Shown here one piece after another: positions 48,064-56,634 of a DNA stretch of 64,000 nucleotides. Numbering within the stretch: position 1 is the first letter of the stretch; every line of letters begins with the position of its first letter. Source of the DNA: an uncultured Collinsella sp. (GTDB lineage Bacteria; Actinomycetota; Coriobacteriia; Coriobacteriales; Coriobacteriaceae); the NCBI GenBank assembly GCA_900767675.1, contig CAAFZX010000038.1:31416-95415 (forward strand), given 5' to 3'. A program made the translations under genes and the position numbers. The notes beneath the pieces are model-generated. The model searched no databases. It was not told the origin of the DNA and saw only the letters and a program-made list of their open reading frames with translations.

Positions 48064-49524
48064 TTAGCGCACCTGAGCGACGTAAGCGACGTTGGTCGAG
48101 GAGACCTTGTCCTCGAGCTGGACGCTCATGCGGGGATCGCCGGCGGTGGCGACGGTCAGATCGCCGGTCTCGACGTAGCCGAGCTCCTTGGCGGTCTCGA
48201 TCGCCTTGACGATCGTGCCGTTGACGGTGCCCTGGGTAATCTCGGCCTGGTGCGGGATAACGCCCCAGTACATGATCATCTGCTGGACGGCCCACTCGTG
48301 ACGGGAGAACGCGCAGATCGGCATGTTGGGACGGAAGTGCGAGATCAGGCGAGCGGTACGACCGGTGGTCGTCGGCACGGTGATGCACTTGGCGCCAACG
48401 GTGGTGGCCATGTTCACAGCGGACATACCCACAACGTTGTTGACGACGCGGGTACCGTGAGCGTCAGCCGGAACCTCGAGCGGAGCGTGGGCCGGGAGGT
48501 ACTTCTCGGTCTCGAGAGCAATGCTGGCCTGCATCTTGACGGCCTCAACCGGGTACTTACCGGCAGCGGACTCGCCGGACAGCATGACGGCGTCGGTGCC
48601 GTCGTAGATGGCGTTAGCAACGTCGGCAACCTCGGCGCGCGTCGGGCGCGGGTTCTGCTGCATGGAGTCGAGCATCTGCGTAGCGGTGATAACGGGCTTG
48701 TAGGCCGCGTTGCACTTGGCGATGATCTCCTTCTGGATGTGGGGAACGAGCTCGGGCTTGATCTCGATGCCCAGGTCGCCACGGGCGACCATGATGCCGT
48801 CGGAAGCCTCAAGGATCTCGTCGAAGTTCTCGACGCCCAGGGCGCACTCGATCTTCGGGAAGATCGTCACGTGCTCGCCACCGTTCTCGCGGCAAAGCTC
48901 ACGGATGCCGCGGACGGACTCGCCGTCACGGATGAAGGAAGCGGCGATGTAGTCGATGTTCTCGGTCAGGCCAAAGAGGATGTCCTGACGATCGCGCTCG
49001 GTGATGGCGGGCAGCGAGATGTTGACGTTGGGCATGTTGACGCCCTTGCGCTCGCCGATCAGGCCGTCGTTCTTGACGACGCAGGTCATGTCCTGGCCGT
49101 CGACGGATTCGACCTCGAGGGCAACCAGGCCGTCATCGATCAGGATGAGGGAGCCCTTCTCGACCTCGGAGGGCAGAGCCAGGTAGTCGAGGGAGATGTG
49201 CTCAGAGGTGCCGTGGAAATCCTCGGACGTGGGCTGAGCGGTGACGACGATCTTGTCGCCGGTCTTGACGGCAACCTTCTTGCCGTCGACCAGAAGGCCG
49301 GTGCGGACCTCGGGGCCCTTGGTGTCGAGCAGGATGCCGACGGGCATGCCGAGCTCCTTGGAAATACGACGGACGCGCTCGATGCGACCGTGGTGCTCGT
49401 CGTAGGAGCCGTGCGAGAAGTTAAAACGGGCGACGTTCATGCCCGCCTTGATCATCTCGCGGATGGTCTCGTCGCTATCGCAGGCGGGACCCATGGTGCA
49501 TACAATCTTAGTGCGCTTGTACAT
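48064..49524 (-). CDS. pyk: Pyruvate kinase
   Basis: Makes pyruvate and ATP from phosphoenolpyruvate. The protein is 486 residues. It has the N-terminal K-I-V-C-T-M-G-P and N-F-S-H-G, the catalytic barrel with V-A-R-G-D-L-G, M-L-D-S-M and V-M-L-S-G-E-S-A-A-G-K-Y-P, and a C-terminal domain. A GGAGG site precedes the ATG. A perfect TATAAT on this strand at 49588-49593 is the likely -10. It is monocistronic with a strong terminator. Confidence 0.97.
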   Translation of the reverse strand: MYKRTKIVCTMGPACDSDETIREMIKAGMNVARFNFSHGSYDEHHGRIERVRRISKELGMPVGILLDTKGPEVRTGLLVDGKKVAVKTGDKIVVTAQPTSEDFHGTSEHISLDYLALPSEVEKGSLILIDDGLVALEVESVDGQDMTCVVKNDGLIGERKGVNMPNVNISLPAITERDRQDILFGLTENIDYIAASFIRDGESVRGIRELCRENGGEHVTIFPKIECALGVENFDEILEASDGIMVARGDLGIEIKPELVPHIQKEIIAKCNAAYKPVITATQMLDSMQQNPRPTRAEVADVANAIYDGTDAVMLSGESAAGKYPVEAVKMQASIALETEKYLPAHAPLEVPADAHGTRVVNNVVGMSAVNMATTVGAKCITVPTTTGRTARLISHFRPNMPICAFSRHEWAVQQMIMYWGVIPHQAEITQGTVNGTIVKAIETAKELGYVETGDLTVATAGDPRMSVQLEDKVSSTNVAYVAQVR

Positions 49525-49862
49525 TCAGACCTCCATCTGACATCGTCTTGCGCTGATAGATAAACCATAAGAAATAAAACCGTGTCGATTATAACGAAAT
49601 ACCGACCGAATACCCTCAAAAATCGACCGTATGCCGAATTAGAAGTTCATTTTAAGCGGTGAAAACGGTATATGAAAAAACTTTACCAACCGCTCCGACC
49701 GCTGCTATCTGGGCGATATTTCAGTTTGACGATGCGCCGAAGAAAAAACGTTTTATCAATATTGAACATCACACGGTCTGCATCCTTGCGTGCTGACCGC
49801 ATTTCCAAATGGATTGTTTTGGCTAGACGCATCGCTTTGGGGTACCATAGCTCCACTATCAA

Positions 49863-49966
49863 CTGCCGCTCAGCACGGCAGCCTTGATGAGCCCTTGCCC
49901 TTCTCCTGGGAATTATGATCGGGCATCAATCTGCTGAGTGGCCCGAATCCCAGGAGGGGACTCTAT
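49863..49966 (+). promoter_or_regulatory. Structured leader RNA before the P-type ATPase, with SD-sequestering hairpin and kissing loop
   Basis: Hairpin A (ctgccg 49863-49868 with cggcag 49876-49881) has the loop CTCAGCA. A second hairpin pairs CTCCTGGGA (49903-49911) with TCCCAGGAG (49948-49956) and cgggc with gcccg inside; it covers the AGGAGG ribosome site. Its loop contains TGCTGAG (49932-49938), exactly complementary to loop A. A competing pairing ttgatg/catcaa (49884-49889 with 49924-49929) would break the second hairpin. A possible promoter is TTGGCT, 18 bp, TACCAT just upstream. It does not match a riboswitch class I recognise. Confidence 0.5.
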
Positions 49967-52648
49967 ATGCAAAAGGAATACCTGTCCGCCGCGGCGGAGG
50001 TGCTCAGCGACCAGGGTGTCGATGAGAACCTCGGCCTGAGCAGCGACGAGGCGTCATCGCGCTTCGCCAAGACAGGCCCTAACAAGCTCGAGGAGGCCGA
50101 GAAGACGCCGCTGTGGAAGCGCTTCTTTGAGCAGATGGCCGACCCGATGGTCATCATGCTGATCGCGGCCGCGGTCATCAGCGCGCTCACGGGCATGGTC
50201 AAGGGCGAGCCCGACTTTGCCGATGTCGCCATCATCATGTTCGTCGTTATCGTCAACTCGGTGCTGGGCGTGGTCCAGGAAGCCAAGAGCGAGGAGGCCC
50301 TCGAGGCACTGCAGGAGATGAGCGCGGCGCAGTCCAAGGTGTTGCGCGGCGGCAAGCTCGTGCATCTGCCGAGCGCCGAGCTCGTACCCGGCGACGTGAT
50401 CATGCTCGAGGCGGGCGACTCCGTCCCGGCCGACTGCCGCGTGCTCGAGAGCGCCACGATGAAGATCGAGGAGGCCGCGCTCACCGGCGAGTCCGTGCCC
50501 GTCGAGAAGCACGCCAATGCGATCGAGCTTGCCGCGGGCACCGACGACGTGCCGCTCGGCGACCGCAAGAACATGTGCTACATGGGCTCCACCGTCGTGT
50601 ATGGCCGCGGCCGCGCCGTCGTGGTCGGCACCGGCATGAACACCGAGATGGGCAAGATTGCCGGCGCCCTGGCCGAGGCCAAGGAAGAGCTCACGCCGCT
50701 GCAGGTGAAGCTCGCCGAGCTCAGCCGCATCCTCACCATCATGGTGATCGTCATCTGCGTCGTGATCTTTGGCGTTGACATCCTCCGCCACGGCGTGGGC
50801 AACGTCCTTACCGATCCGACTGCCCTGCTCGACACCTTTATGGTTGCCGTCTCGCTCGCCGTCGCCGCCATCCCCGAGGGCCTTGTTGCCGTCGTGACCA
50901 TCGTCCTTTCGCTTGGCGTGACCAAGATGGCCAAGCGCCAGGCGATTATCCGCAAGCTCTCTGCTGTCGAGACCCTTGGCTGCACACAGACCATCTGCTC
51001 CGACAAGACCGGTACCCTTACCCAGAACAAGATGACCGTCGTCAAGCACGAGCTCGCCGCGCCCAAGGAGAAGTTCCTGGCCGGCATGGCGCTTTGCTCC
51101 GATGCCCAGTGGGACGAGGAGCTGGGCGAGGCCGTGGGCGAGCCGACCGAGTGCGCGCTCGTCAACGACGCCGGCAAGGCTAGCCTCACCGGCCTGACTG
51201 CCGAGCATCCGCGCGTGGGCGAGGCCCCGTTCGACTCGGGCCGCAAGATGATGTCCGTGATCGTCGAGACCTTGGATGGCGAGTACGAGCAGTACACCAA
51301 GGGCGCGCCCGACGTGGTGATCGGCCTGTGCACCCATATCTACGACGGCGACAGGGTCGTCCCGCTGACCGAGGAGCGTCGCGCCGAGCTCGTGGCCGCC
51401 AACAAGGCCATGGCCGACGAGGCTCTGCGCGTGCTGGCGCTGGCAAGCCGCACCTACACCGAGGTCCCGAGCGACTGCAGCCCCGCTGCGCTCGAGCACG
51501 ACCTGGTCTTCTGCGGCCTGTCCGGCATGATTGACCCGGTTCGTCCCGAGGTGGCCGAAGCCATCCGCGAGGCCCACGACGCTGGCATTCGCACCGTCAT
51601 GATCACGGGCGACCACATCGACACCGCCGTGGCCATCGCCAAGCAGCTGGGCATCGTCACCGATCGCAGCCATGCCATCACCGGTGCCGACCTCGATCGC
51701 ATGAGCGACGAGGAACTCGACGCGCACATCGAGGACTACGGCGTGTACGCCCGCGTCCAGCCCGAGCACAAGACACGCATCGTCGAGGCTTGGAAGTCGC
51801 GCGACCAGATCGTGGCCATGACGGGCGATGGCGTCAACGACGCCCCGTCCATCAAGCGCGCCGACATTGGCGTTGGCATGGGCATCACCGGTACCGACGT
51901 CACCAAGAACGTCGCCGACATGGTACTTGCCGATGACAACTTCGCTACCATCATCGGCGCCTGCGAAGAGGGTCGTCGCATCTACGACAACATCCGCAAG
52001 GTCATCCAGTTCCTGCTTTCGGCTAACCTTGCCGAGGTCTTCTCGGTGTTTATCGCCACGCTCATCGGCTTTACCATCTTCCAGCCGGTGCAGCTGCTGT
52101 GGGTGAACCTGGTCACCGACTGCTTCCCCGCGCTCGCGTTGGGCATGGAGGACGCCGAGGGCGACATCATGAAGCGCAAGCCGCGCAACGCCAAGGACGG
52201 TGTCTTTGCCGGACATATGGGCCTGGACTGTGTGGTCCAGGGCCTTATCATCACCGTGCTGGTGCTGGCGAGCTTCTTTGTGGGCGTGTACTTTGACATG
52301 GGCTACATCCACATCGCCGATATGATCGCCGGCAATGCCGACGAGGAAGGCGTGATGATGGCGTTCATCACGCTCAACATGGTCGAGATTTTCCACTGCT
52401 TCAATATGCGCAGCCGTCGTGCGTCGCTGTTCACCATGAAGAAGCAGAACAAGTGGCTGTGGGCTTCCGCCGCGCTGGCGCTGGTGCTGACGGTGATCGT
52501 AACCGTGCAGCCGACGCTTGCCGAGATGTTCTTTGGCCCCGTGACGCTTGAGCTCAAGGGCGTTGTCGCTGCCCTGGGCCTGGCCTTCCTGATCATCCCG
52601 CTGATGGAGATCTACAAGGCGATCATGCGCGCGGTCGAGAAGGAGTAG
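49967..52648 (+). CDS. Cation-translocating P-type ATPase (Ca2+-type, PacL/SERCA-like)
   Basis: An 893-residue P2-type ATPase. Cytosolic motifs: T-G-E-S in the actuator domain, D-K-T-G-T-L-T-Q phosphorylation site, K-G-A-P-D nucleotide region and T-G-D-G-V-N-D-A-P hinge. Membrane helix M4 has V-A-A-I-P-E-G-L, the cation-binding Pro/Glu typical of Ca2+ pumps. M5/M6 contain N-L-A-E and N-L-V-T-D. Ten membrane helices fit. It most likely exports Ca2+, with Mn2+ possible. It is preceded by a structured leader and ends with a long hairpin and terminator. Confidence 0.93.
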   Translation: MQKEYLSAAAEVLSDQGVDENLGLSSDEASSRFAKTGPNKLEEAEKTPLWKRFFEQMADPMVIMLIAAAVISALTGMVKGEPDFADVAIIMFVVIVNSVLGVVQEAKSEEALEALQEMSAAQSKVLRGGKLVHLPSAELVPGDVIMLEAGDSVPADCRVLESATMKIEEAALTGESVPVEKHANAIELAAGTDDVPLGDRKNMCYMGSTVVYGRGRAVVVGTGMNTEMGKIAGALAEAKEELTPLQVKLAELSRILTIMVIVICVVIFGVDILRHGVGNVLTDPTALLDTFMVAVSLAVAAIPEGLVAVVTIVLSLGVTKMAKRQAIIRKLSAVETLGCTQTICSDKTGTLTQNKMTVVKHELAAPKEKFLAGMALCSDAQWDEELGEAVGEPTECALVNDAGKASLTGLTAEHPRVGEAPFDSGRKMMSVIVETLDGEYEQYTKGAPDVVIGLCTHIYDGDRVVPLTEERRAELVAANKAMADEALRVLALASRTYTEVPSDCSPAALEHDLVFCGLSGMIDPVRPEVAEAIREAHDAGIRTVMITGDHIDTAVAIAKQLGIVTDRSHAITGADLDRMSDEELDAHIEDYGVYARVQPEHKTRIVEAWKSRDQIVAMTGDGVNDAPSIKRADIGVGMGITGTDVTKNVADMVLADDNFATIIGACEEGRRIYDNIRKVIQFLLSANLAEVFSVFIATLIGFTIFQPVQLLWVNLVTDCFPALALGMEDAEGDIMKRKPRNAKDGVFAGHMGLDCVVQGLIITVLVLASFFVGVYFDMGYIHIADMIAGNADEEGVMMAFITLNMVEIFHCFNMRSRRASLFTMKKQNKWLWASAALALVLTVIVTVQPTLAEMFFGPVTLELKGVVAALGLAFLIIPLMEIYKAIMRAVEKE

Positions 52649-52671
52649 GTCGAAAGGCCATCCTTCCCGCC

Positions 52672-52761
52672 GGCCCGACCGCCTGCGGGGTTTCTTCTTC
52701 GCTGGTCCTCGCGCTTCGCGCTGCGGGATCGCTCAGAAGAAACCCCTCCCGGCGTCGGGCC
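52672..52761. repeat. Long hairpin after the P-type ATPase gene
   Basis: The arms ggcccgac.../...gtcgggcc and ggggtttcttct/agaagaaacccc pair. The tip cctcgcgc-ttc-gcgctgcgggat nearly repeats that of the post-pheT hairpin. There is no T run; a separate true terminator follows at 52804. Confidence 0.65.
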
Positions 52762-52803
52762 TTCGGATAACCTCTCGGGACCATGAGCTGAGGGAAAGTG
52801 TGT

Positions 52804-52840
52804 GAGCCGGTCGAGCGTTTGCTCGACCGGCTCTTTTTTG
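52804..52840 (+). terminator. Terminator of the P-type ATPase transcript
   Basis: gagccggtcgagc pairs perfectly with gctcgaccggctc around a 4-nt loop, followed by TTTTTT. Confidence 0.92.
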
Positions 52841-52888
52841 TGGGTAAAATACCTGCTCAGTTGTGATTTATGGTGCTGGGAGGCGCTT

Positions 52889-54073
52889 GTGGGCAAGGCT
52901 AAGGCTAAAGCGAAGAAAAAGACGACGGGGGCGCGGGCTAAGCGCGATCGTCGTCGGAAGCTCGCGACCGAGGCTCCCGCGTCTGCCGAGGAGCTGCTGG
53001 CGAGCGTGCCGGGACTCGACGCGCTGCAGGACGTTCCGGCGTTCGATGACCTGCCGGTCGATGAAGCTCAGCAGGCTGCCTTTGATGATTTCTGCGCACA
53101 TGCCGAGGAGCCCGAGCAGATGCAGCTTGGCGCCGTGGTGCGCTTGGATCGTGGGTTTCCGCTGGTGGCGACTGCCGACGATACCTTCCGCGCCGAGCAT
53201 GCCGTGGGATTTGCCAAGTCGCGCGGTGGGGACGAGGTCCTGCTGCCTGCCGTGGGCGATCGTGTGGCGGTGCGCCGCGCTCCCGGGCACGATATGGGCG
53301 TGATTGAATGCGTACTGCCGCGCCGTACGAGCTTTGAGCGTTGGCGCGGCCGTGCCCGCGGAGAGCGCCAGGTGCTCTGCTCCAACGTGGATAGCGTGCT
53401 AATCGTGCAGGCGCTCGGTGCCGGCGAGGTGCTGCTCGACCGTGTGGCGCGCTCGCTGGTGTTGGCGCTCGACTGCGATGCCGAGCCGGTGGTGGTGCTC
53501 ACCAAGGCTGACCGCTGCGATGCCGGGGAGCTCGAGCGCGATCTGGACCGCGTGCGCCGTCTGGTGGGTCCGGACGTGCGCGTGATCGTGACGTCTTCTG
53601 CCGAGGGCCGCGGTCTGGACGAGGTCCGTGCCTGCGTGCCTGCCGGGAGCTGCGCCATGATTCTGGGCGAGTCGGGTGCCGGCAAGTCGACGCTGCTCAA
53701 TGCACTGCTGGGCCACGATACGTTGGCGACCGGCGGTGTGCGCGAACGCGACGACCAGGGCCGTCACACTACCGTCGCGCGCGTGATGGTGGCGCTGCCG
53801 GGCGACGCCGGCGTGATCGCCGATGCCCCGGGTCTGCGCAGTTTGCCGCTCGTGGGTCACGAGCGGGGTCTGGCACGCGCCTTCCCCGAGATTGTCGAGG
53901 CATCGCGTGCGTGCCGGTTTGGCGACTGCACGCATACCCACGAACCGGGTTGCGCCGTTCGCGAGGCCGAGGACGCCGGGCAGATCGACAGCCTGCGTCT
54001 GGAAACTTTCCAAAATCTGGCGTCATCCATGCGCGTGAGCGCTCAAATGCTCGATCCCGATGTCCATCTGTAA
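52889..54073 (+). CDS. rsgA: Ribosome small-subunit-dependent GTPase RsgA
   Basis: A ~394-residue circularly permuted GTPase that helps late 30S maturation. Order of motifs: OB-like domain, then G4 (V-L-T-K-A-D), G1 P-loop (G-E-S-G-A-G-K-S-T), G3 (D-A-P-G), and a C-terminal zinc knuckle C-R-F-G-D-C-T-H-T-H-E-P-G-C. The Lys-rich N terminus (K-A-K-A-K-A-K-K-K) and acidic segment to ~residue 80 are longer than usual. The GTG at 52889 follows GGGAGG; an earlier in-frame ATG lies inside the upstream terminator. A terminator follows. Confidence 0.93.
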   Translation: MGKAKAKAKKKTTGARAKRDRRRKLATEAPASAEELLASVPGLDALQDVPAFDDLPVDEAQQAAFDDFCAHAEEPEQMQLGAVVRLDRGFPLVATADDTFRAEHAVGFAKSRGGDEVLLPAVGDRVAVRRAPGHDMGVIECVLPRRTSFERWRGRARGERQVLCSNVDSVLIVQALGAGEVLLDRVARSLVLALDCDAEPVVVLTKADRCDAGELERDLDRVRRLVGPDVRVIVTSSAEGRGLDEVRACVPAGSCAMILGESGAGKSTLLNALLGHDTLATGGVRERDDQGRHTTVARVMVALPGDAGVIADAPGLRSLPLVGHERGLARAFPEIVEASRACRFGDCTHTHEPGCAVREAEDAGQIDSLRLETFQNLASSMRVSAQMLDPDVHL

Positions 54074-54090
54074 TTGATTTTTCCTATGAC

Positions 54091-54125
54091 AGCCGTCTCC
54101 CAACTGTTCGGGAGACGGCTTTTTT
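54091..54125 (+). terminator. rsgA terminator
   Basis: agccgtctccc pairs with gggagacggct around an 8-nt loop, followed by TTTTTT, 20 bp after the stop. Confidence 0.92.
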
Positions 54126-54154
54126 GCTGCGGAAAAGCCTCGAAACATGCAGTT

Positions 54155-54228
54155 TGCTGACGTGCTGACCAAAACCTTGCCACGAGCTTGACGGGCTGGT
54201 CAGCTTTTGGTCAGCGATTGGTTTGACA
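54155..54228. repeat. Dispersed repeat copy 2 and promoter-like region before the Tad operon
   Basis: ctgaccaaaa and ttttggtcag form an inverted pair here, and ggtcagcttttggtcag (54198-54214) and the ccttgcc...agcttgacgg segment (54175-54194) repeat those at 22.77-22.81 kb. A consensus -35 TTGACA lies at 54223-54228, but I see no good -10 at the right distance. Confidence 0.5.
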
Positions 54229-54325
54229 TCGAAAACCAAGATTGCGATTGCGCCGCTTTGCACTCTGGCCGCCCAGACAATGGTGGTACGGGCATTCGCC
54301 CGGCACTGCCATGAGAGGAGCGGCC

Positions 54326-54985
54326 GTGAACAAGAGCAAGCGCATCGCCATCAGTCTGGTCGCGGGCGTGCTCGCTGCTCTGCTCTGCATGGTTTACGGC
54401 TCGTCGATCCGCTCGCAAGCCGAACAGGTCCAGGCTGAGACCTTGGCCAAGTACGGTGGCGATCGCGTCGAGGTATGCGTCGCGGCGCGCGATATCGATG
54501 TGGGTGAGACCCTCGATGAGACCAATGTCATAACCCAGGAGTGGCTGACGAGTCTGCTGCCGCGTGACGCGGCGACCGAGCTACGCCAGGTGCGCGGCGA
54601 CGTGACGACTTCGCGTATTCCCAAAAACGCCGTGATCTGCAATGTCTACACCAAGGCCGAGAGCCACATGCTCGAGGTACCTAAGGGCAAGGTCGCCGTT
54701 TCGGTGGCGGTCGATGCCGAGCACTCGGTCGGCGGTGCTGCGGGCGTGGGCAGCTACGTGGACGTGTACGTGCAAAAAGACGGCGTGACCGATCGGCTGT
54801 GCGGCGCGTACGTGATCGATACCAGTGAGGATTCCGGTTCCACGCGCGAGGGCAAGATCGAATGGGTGACGCTGGCGGCTGACCCCGAAGACGTCAAGGA
54901 ACTGCTGGGAGCCTCGGGCAAGGGAACGGTCAGCTTGACGATTCCCGCCACGGCGCGCGGCAAAAAGAGCGGAGGCGACGAGTGA
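54326..54985 (+). CDS. cpaB: Flp/Tad pilus protein CpaB (SAF domain)
   Basis: A 219-residue exported protein. One N-terminal membrane helix (~residues 8-25) is followed by a SAF-type domain with V-C-V-A-A-R-D-I-D-V-G-E-T-L and P-K-N-A-V-I-C. CpaB/RcpC proteins belong to Tad pilus machines. The GTG start at 54326 follows AGAGGAG; an ATG five codons before overlaps that site. Its end overlaps the TadZ gene by one base. Confidence 0.8.
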   Translation: MNKSKRIAISLVAGVLAALLCMVYGSSIRSQAEQVQAETLAKYGGDRVEVCVAARDIDVGETLDETNVITQEWLTSLLPRDAATELRQVRGDVTTSRIPKNAVICNVYTKAESHMLEVPKGKVAVSVAVDAEHSVGGAAGVGSYVDVYVQKDGVTDRLCGAYVIDTSEDSGSTREGKIEWVTLAADPEDVKELLGASGKGTVSLTIPATARGKKSGGDE

Positions 54986-56634
54986 TGAAGGCGATCTGGC
55001 TTGCGTGCTGCGCGTGCGGCGATTACGGGCTGTTGCAGCGGGAAGTCGAGGGCCGTGATGCGGGTGCACAGGTGCTTCGCGTGGGTGACCTGGACGGGCT
55101 GGTTTCCATGGCGCGGGCGTTTCCGTCGCGCCGCGGGGCTGCCATCATCGCGGCGTCTCTGTTTGATACCGAAGATGTGCGCAAGACTGTTGCGCGCCTG
55201 ACGGCCGAAGGCCGCGTGAGTCGCGTGGTCGTGTTGATAGAAGCGCTCGATCCGTCGGATATCGAGGGGCTGTTTCGCGCGGGGGCGACCGAGGTCATCG
55301 CTGCGCACAGTATATGCGGCAACGGGCGTGCGGGCGAGGGAGCGGTTGATTCCGATCGGCGCATGACGATTGAGCCCGATGCTTTTGTTGATAGGGAACC
55401 CGGGGCGCCTCGCGCTACAAGAGGCCCGCGTGTTGATGATTATGGAAAAGCGGAAGCCGAGCATGGTCGGCGCCCCCGGAACCCCCTTGTATACGATGAC
55501 GCTGGAGGGCCGGCGCAGCATGCTGGCGACTCCCCGGCAGCAGATATGGGATACGTGCACGGCGTGAATCTGGCGGATGAACTCGACGAAGTTGAGGGCC
55601 TTGCCGGGTGCGGCGAGTTGTCGCTGATGCAGCATGAGCAGATTGCGCAGAACGAGCCTGCCTCGCAGACCGAACAAGCAGCCATGCCGGCTTGGACGCA
55701 GCACGTGGTTGTGGCGGGGGAGACGGGGACGCTGTCACCGACGCCCGCCCCGCCGCCTCCGATGCCGCCGGCAGACGCTACCGCTTCGCCGCATCGAGCT
55801 CCGGTCATCTGCGCTATTTCGGGTTCGGGCGGTTGCGGCAAGTCGACGATCGTTGCCACCATGGCACACACATCGTCGCTGTTGGGCTTGCGTGCCGCCG
55901 TGCTCGACCTGGACCTGATGTTTGGAAACCTTTACGACTTGTTAGGCGTCGATGCTCCGCGCGATATGGCGGCACTTATCGAGCCGTCGGCGGCGGGCAC
56001 GCTCACCGAGCCGGATATCGTAGCCGCTTCGATGCGCGTGGCGCCGGGCGTTACGCTCTGGGGTCCCGTCGCGGCGCCCGAGCAAGCCGAGCTCATGGCA
56101 CGTCCGGTGGAGCTACTGCTTGATGTTCTGCGTCGCGAATCCGACGTGGTCTTTATCGATACCTCGGTCTTTTGGGGCGACGCCGTGGCGGCTGCGGTGG
56201 CGGCGAGCGACCGTTGCCTGGTCGTTGGTGATGCGGCGGTGTCGTCCGCGGCATCGGCTTCGCGCGTCATTGAACTGGCAGGTCGAGTAGGTGTGCCGCG
56301 CACGCGCATGAGCGCCGTGTTCAACCGGTTCGGTGCGCGCGGGGCAGACGAGGACGTCGCCATGCGCTTTGAGATTGCCTGTGCGTTAAGCTCCAAGATT
56401 CGTATCGCCGATGGCGGGCAGGATCTCGCCGCGCTCATGGCGTTTGGGCGCGCTGACGAGGCAGTGGGGCAGACCAGCGCTTTTGCGACTAGCGTGCGCG
56501 AGGCCACGCGCGAGATGCTCGTGGAACTGGGGTGCGCCGTCGGCCCTTGGAGCGATATGGTCGCCGACCGTGCAACGCGCACCGAACGCCCGCGTATCCG
56601 CCTTCCCTGGTCGCGCGAGGGTGATCAGCGATGA
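54985..56634 (+). CDS. tadZ: TadZ/CpaE-like pilus localisation ATPase
   Basis: A 549-residue protein. The N-terminal ~110 residues form a receiver-like domain (L-V-S-M-A-R-A-F, A-S-L-F-D-T-E-D). A Pro/acid-rich linker covers 110-265. The ParA/MinD-type domain has S-G-S-G-G-C-G-K-S-T (deviant Walker A) and L-D-L-D-L-M-F-G-N-L. TadZ directs the pilus machine to its cell site. The linker is unusually long. It overlaps TadA by 4 nt. Confidence 0.85.
   Translation: MKAIWLACCACGDYGLLQREVEGRDAGAQVLRVGDLDGLVSMARAFPSRRGAAIIAASLFDTEDVRKTVARLTAEGRVSRVVVLIEALDPSDIEGLFRAGATEVIAAHSICGNGRAGEGAVDSDRRMTIEPDAFVDREPGAPRATRGPRVDDYGKAEAEHGRRPRNPLVYDDAGGPAQHAGDSPAADMGYVHGVNLADELDEVEGLAGCGELSLMQHEQIAQNEPASQTEQAAMPAWTQHVVVAGETGTLSPTPAPPPPMPPADATASPHRAPVICAISGSGGCGKSTIVATMAHTSSLLGLRAAVLDLDLMFGNLYDLLGVDAPRDMAALIEPSAAGTLTEPDIVAASMRVAPGVTLWGPVAAPEQAELMARPVELLLDVLRRESDVVFIDTSVFWGDAVAAAVAASDRCLVVGDAAVSSAASASRVIELAGRVGVPRTRMSAVFNRFGARGADEDVAMRFEIACALSSKIRIADGGQDLAALMAFGRADEAVGQTSAFATSVREATREMLVELGCAVGPWSDMVADRATRTERPRIRLPWSREGDQR

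Noticed and set aside
47971..49563. 530-codon plus-strand frame opposite pyk
   Set aside because: Antisense of pyruvate kinase; no start site or motif.
49672..49887. 71-codon frame M-K-K-L-Y-Q before the P-type ATPase gene
   Set aside because: It ends in the structured leader, lacks a ribosome site and has no recognisable sequence.
50054..52396. 780-codon open frame on the minus strand opposite the P-type ATPase
   Set aside because: High GC produces long antisense frames; its His/Asp/Val-rich composition is the complement of the sense codons and no domain is recognisable.
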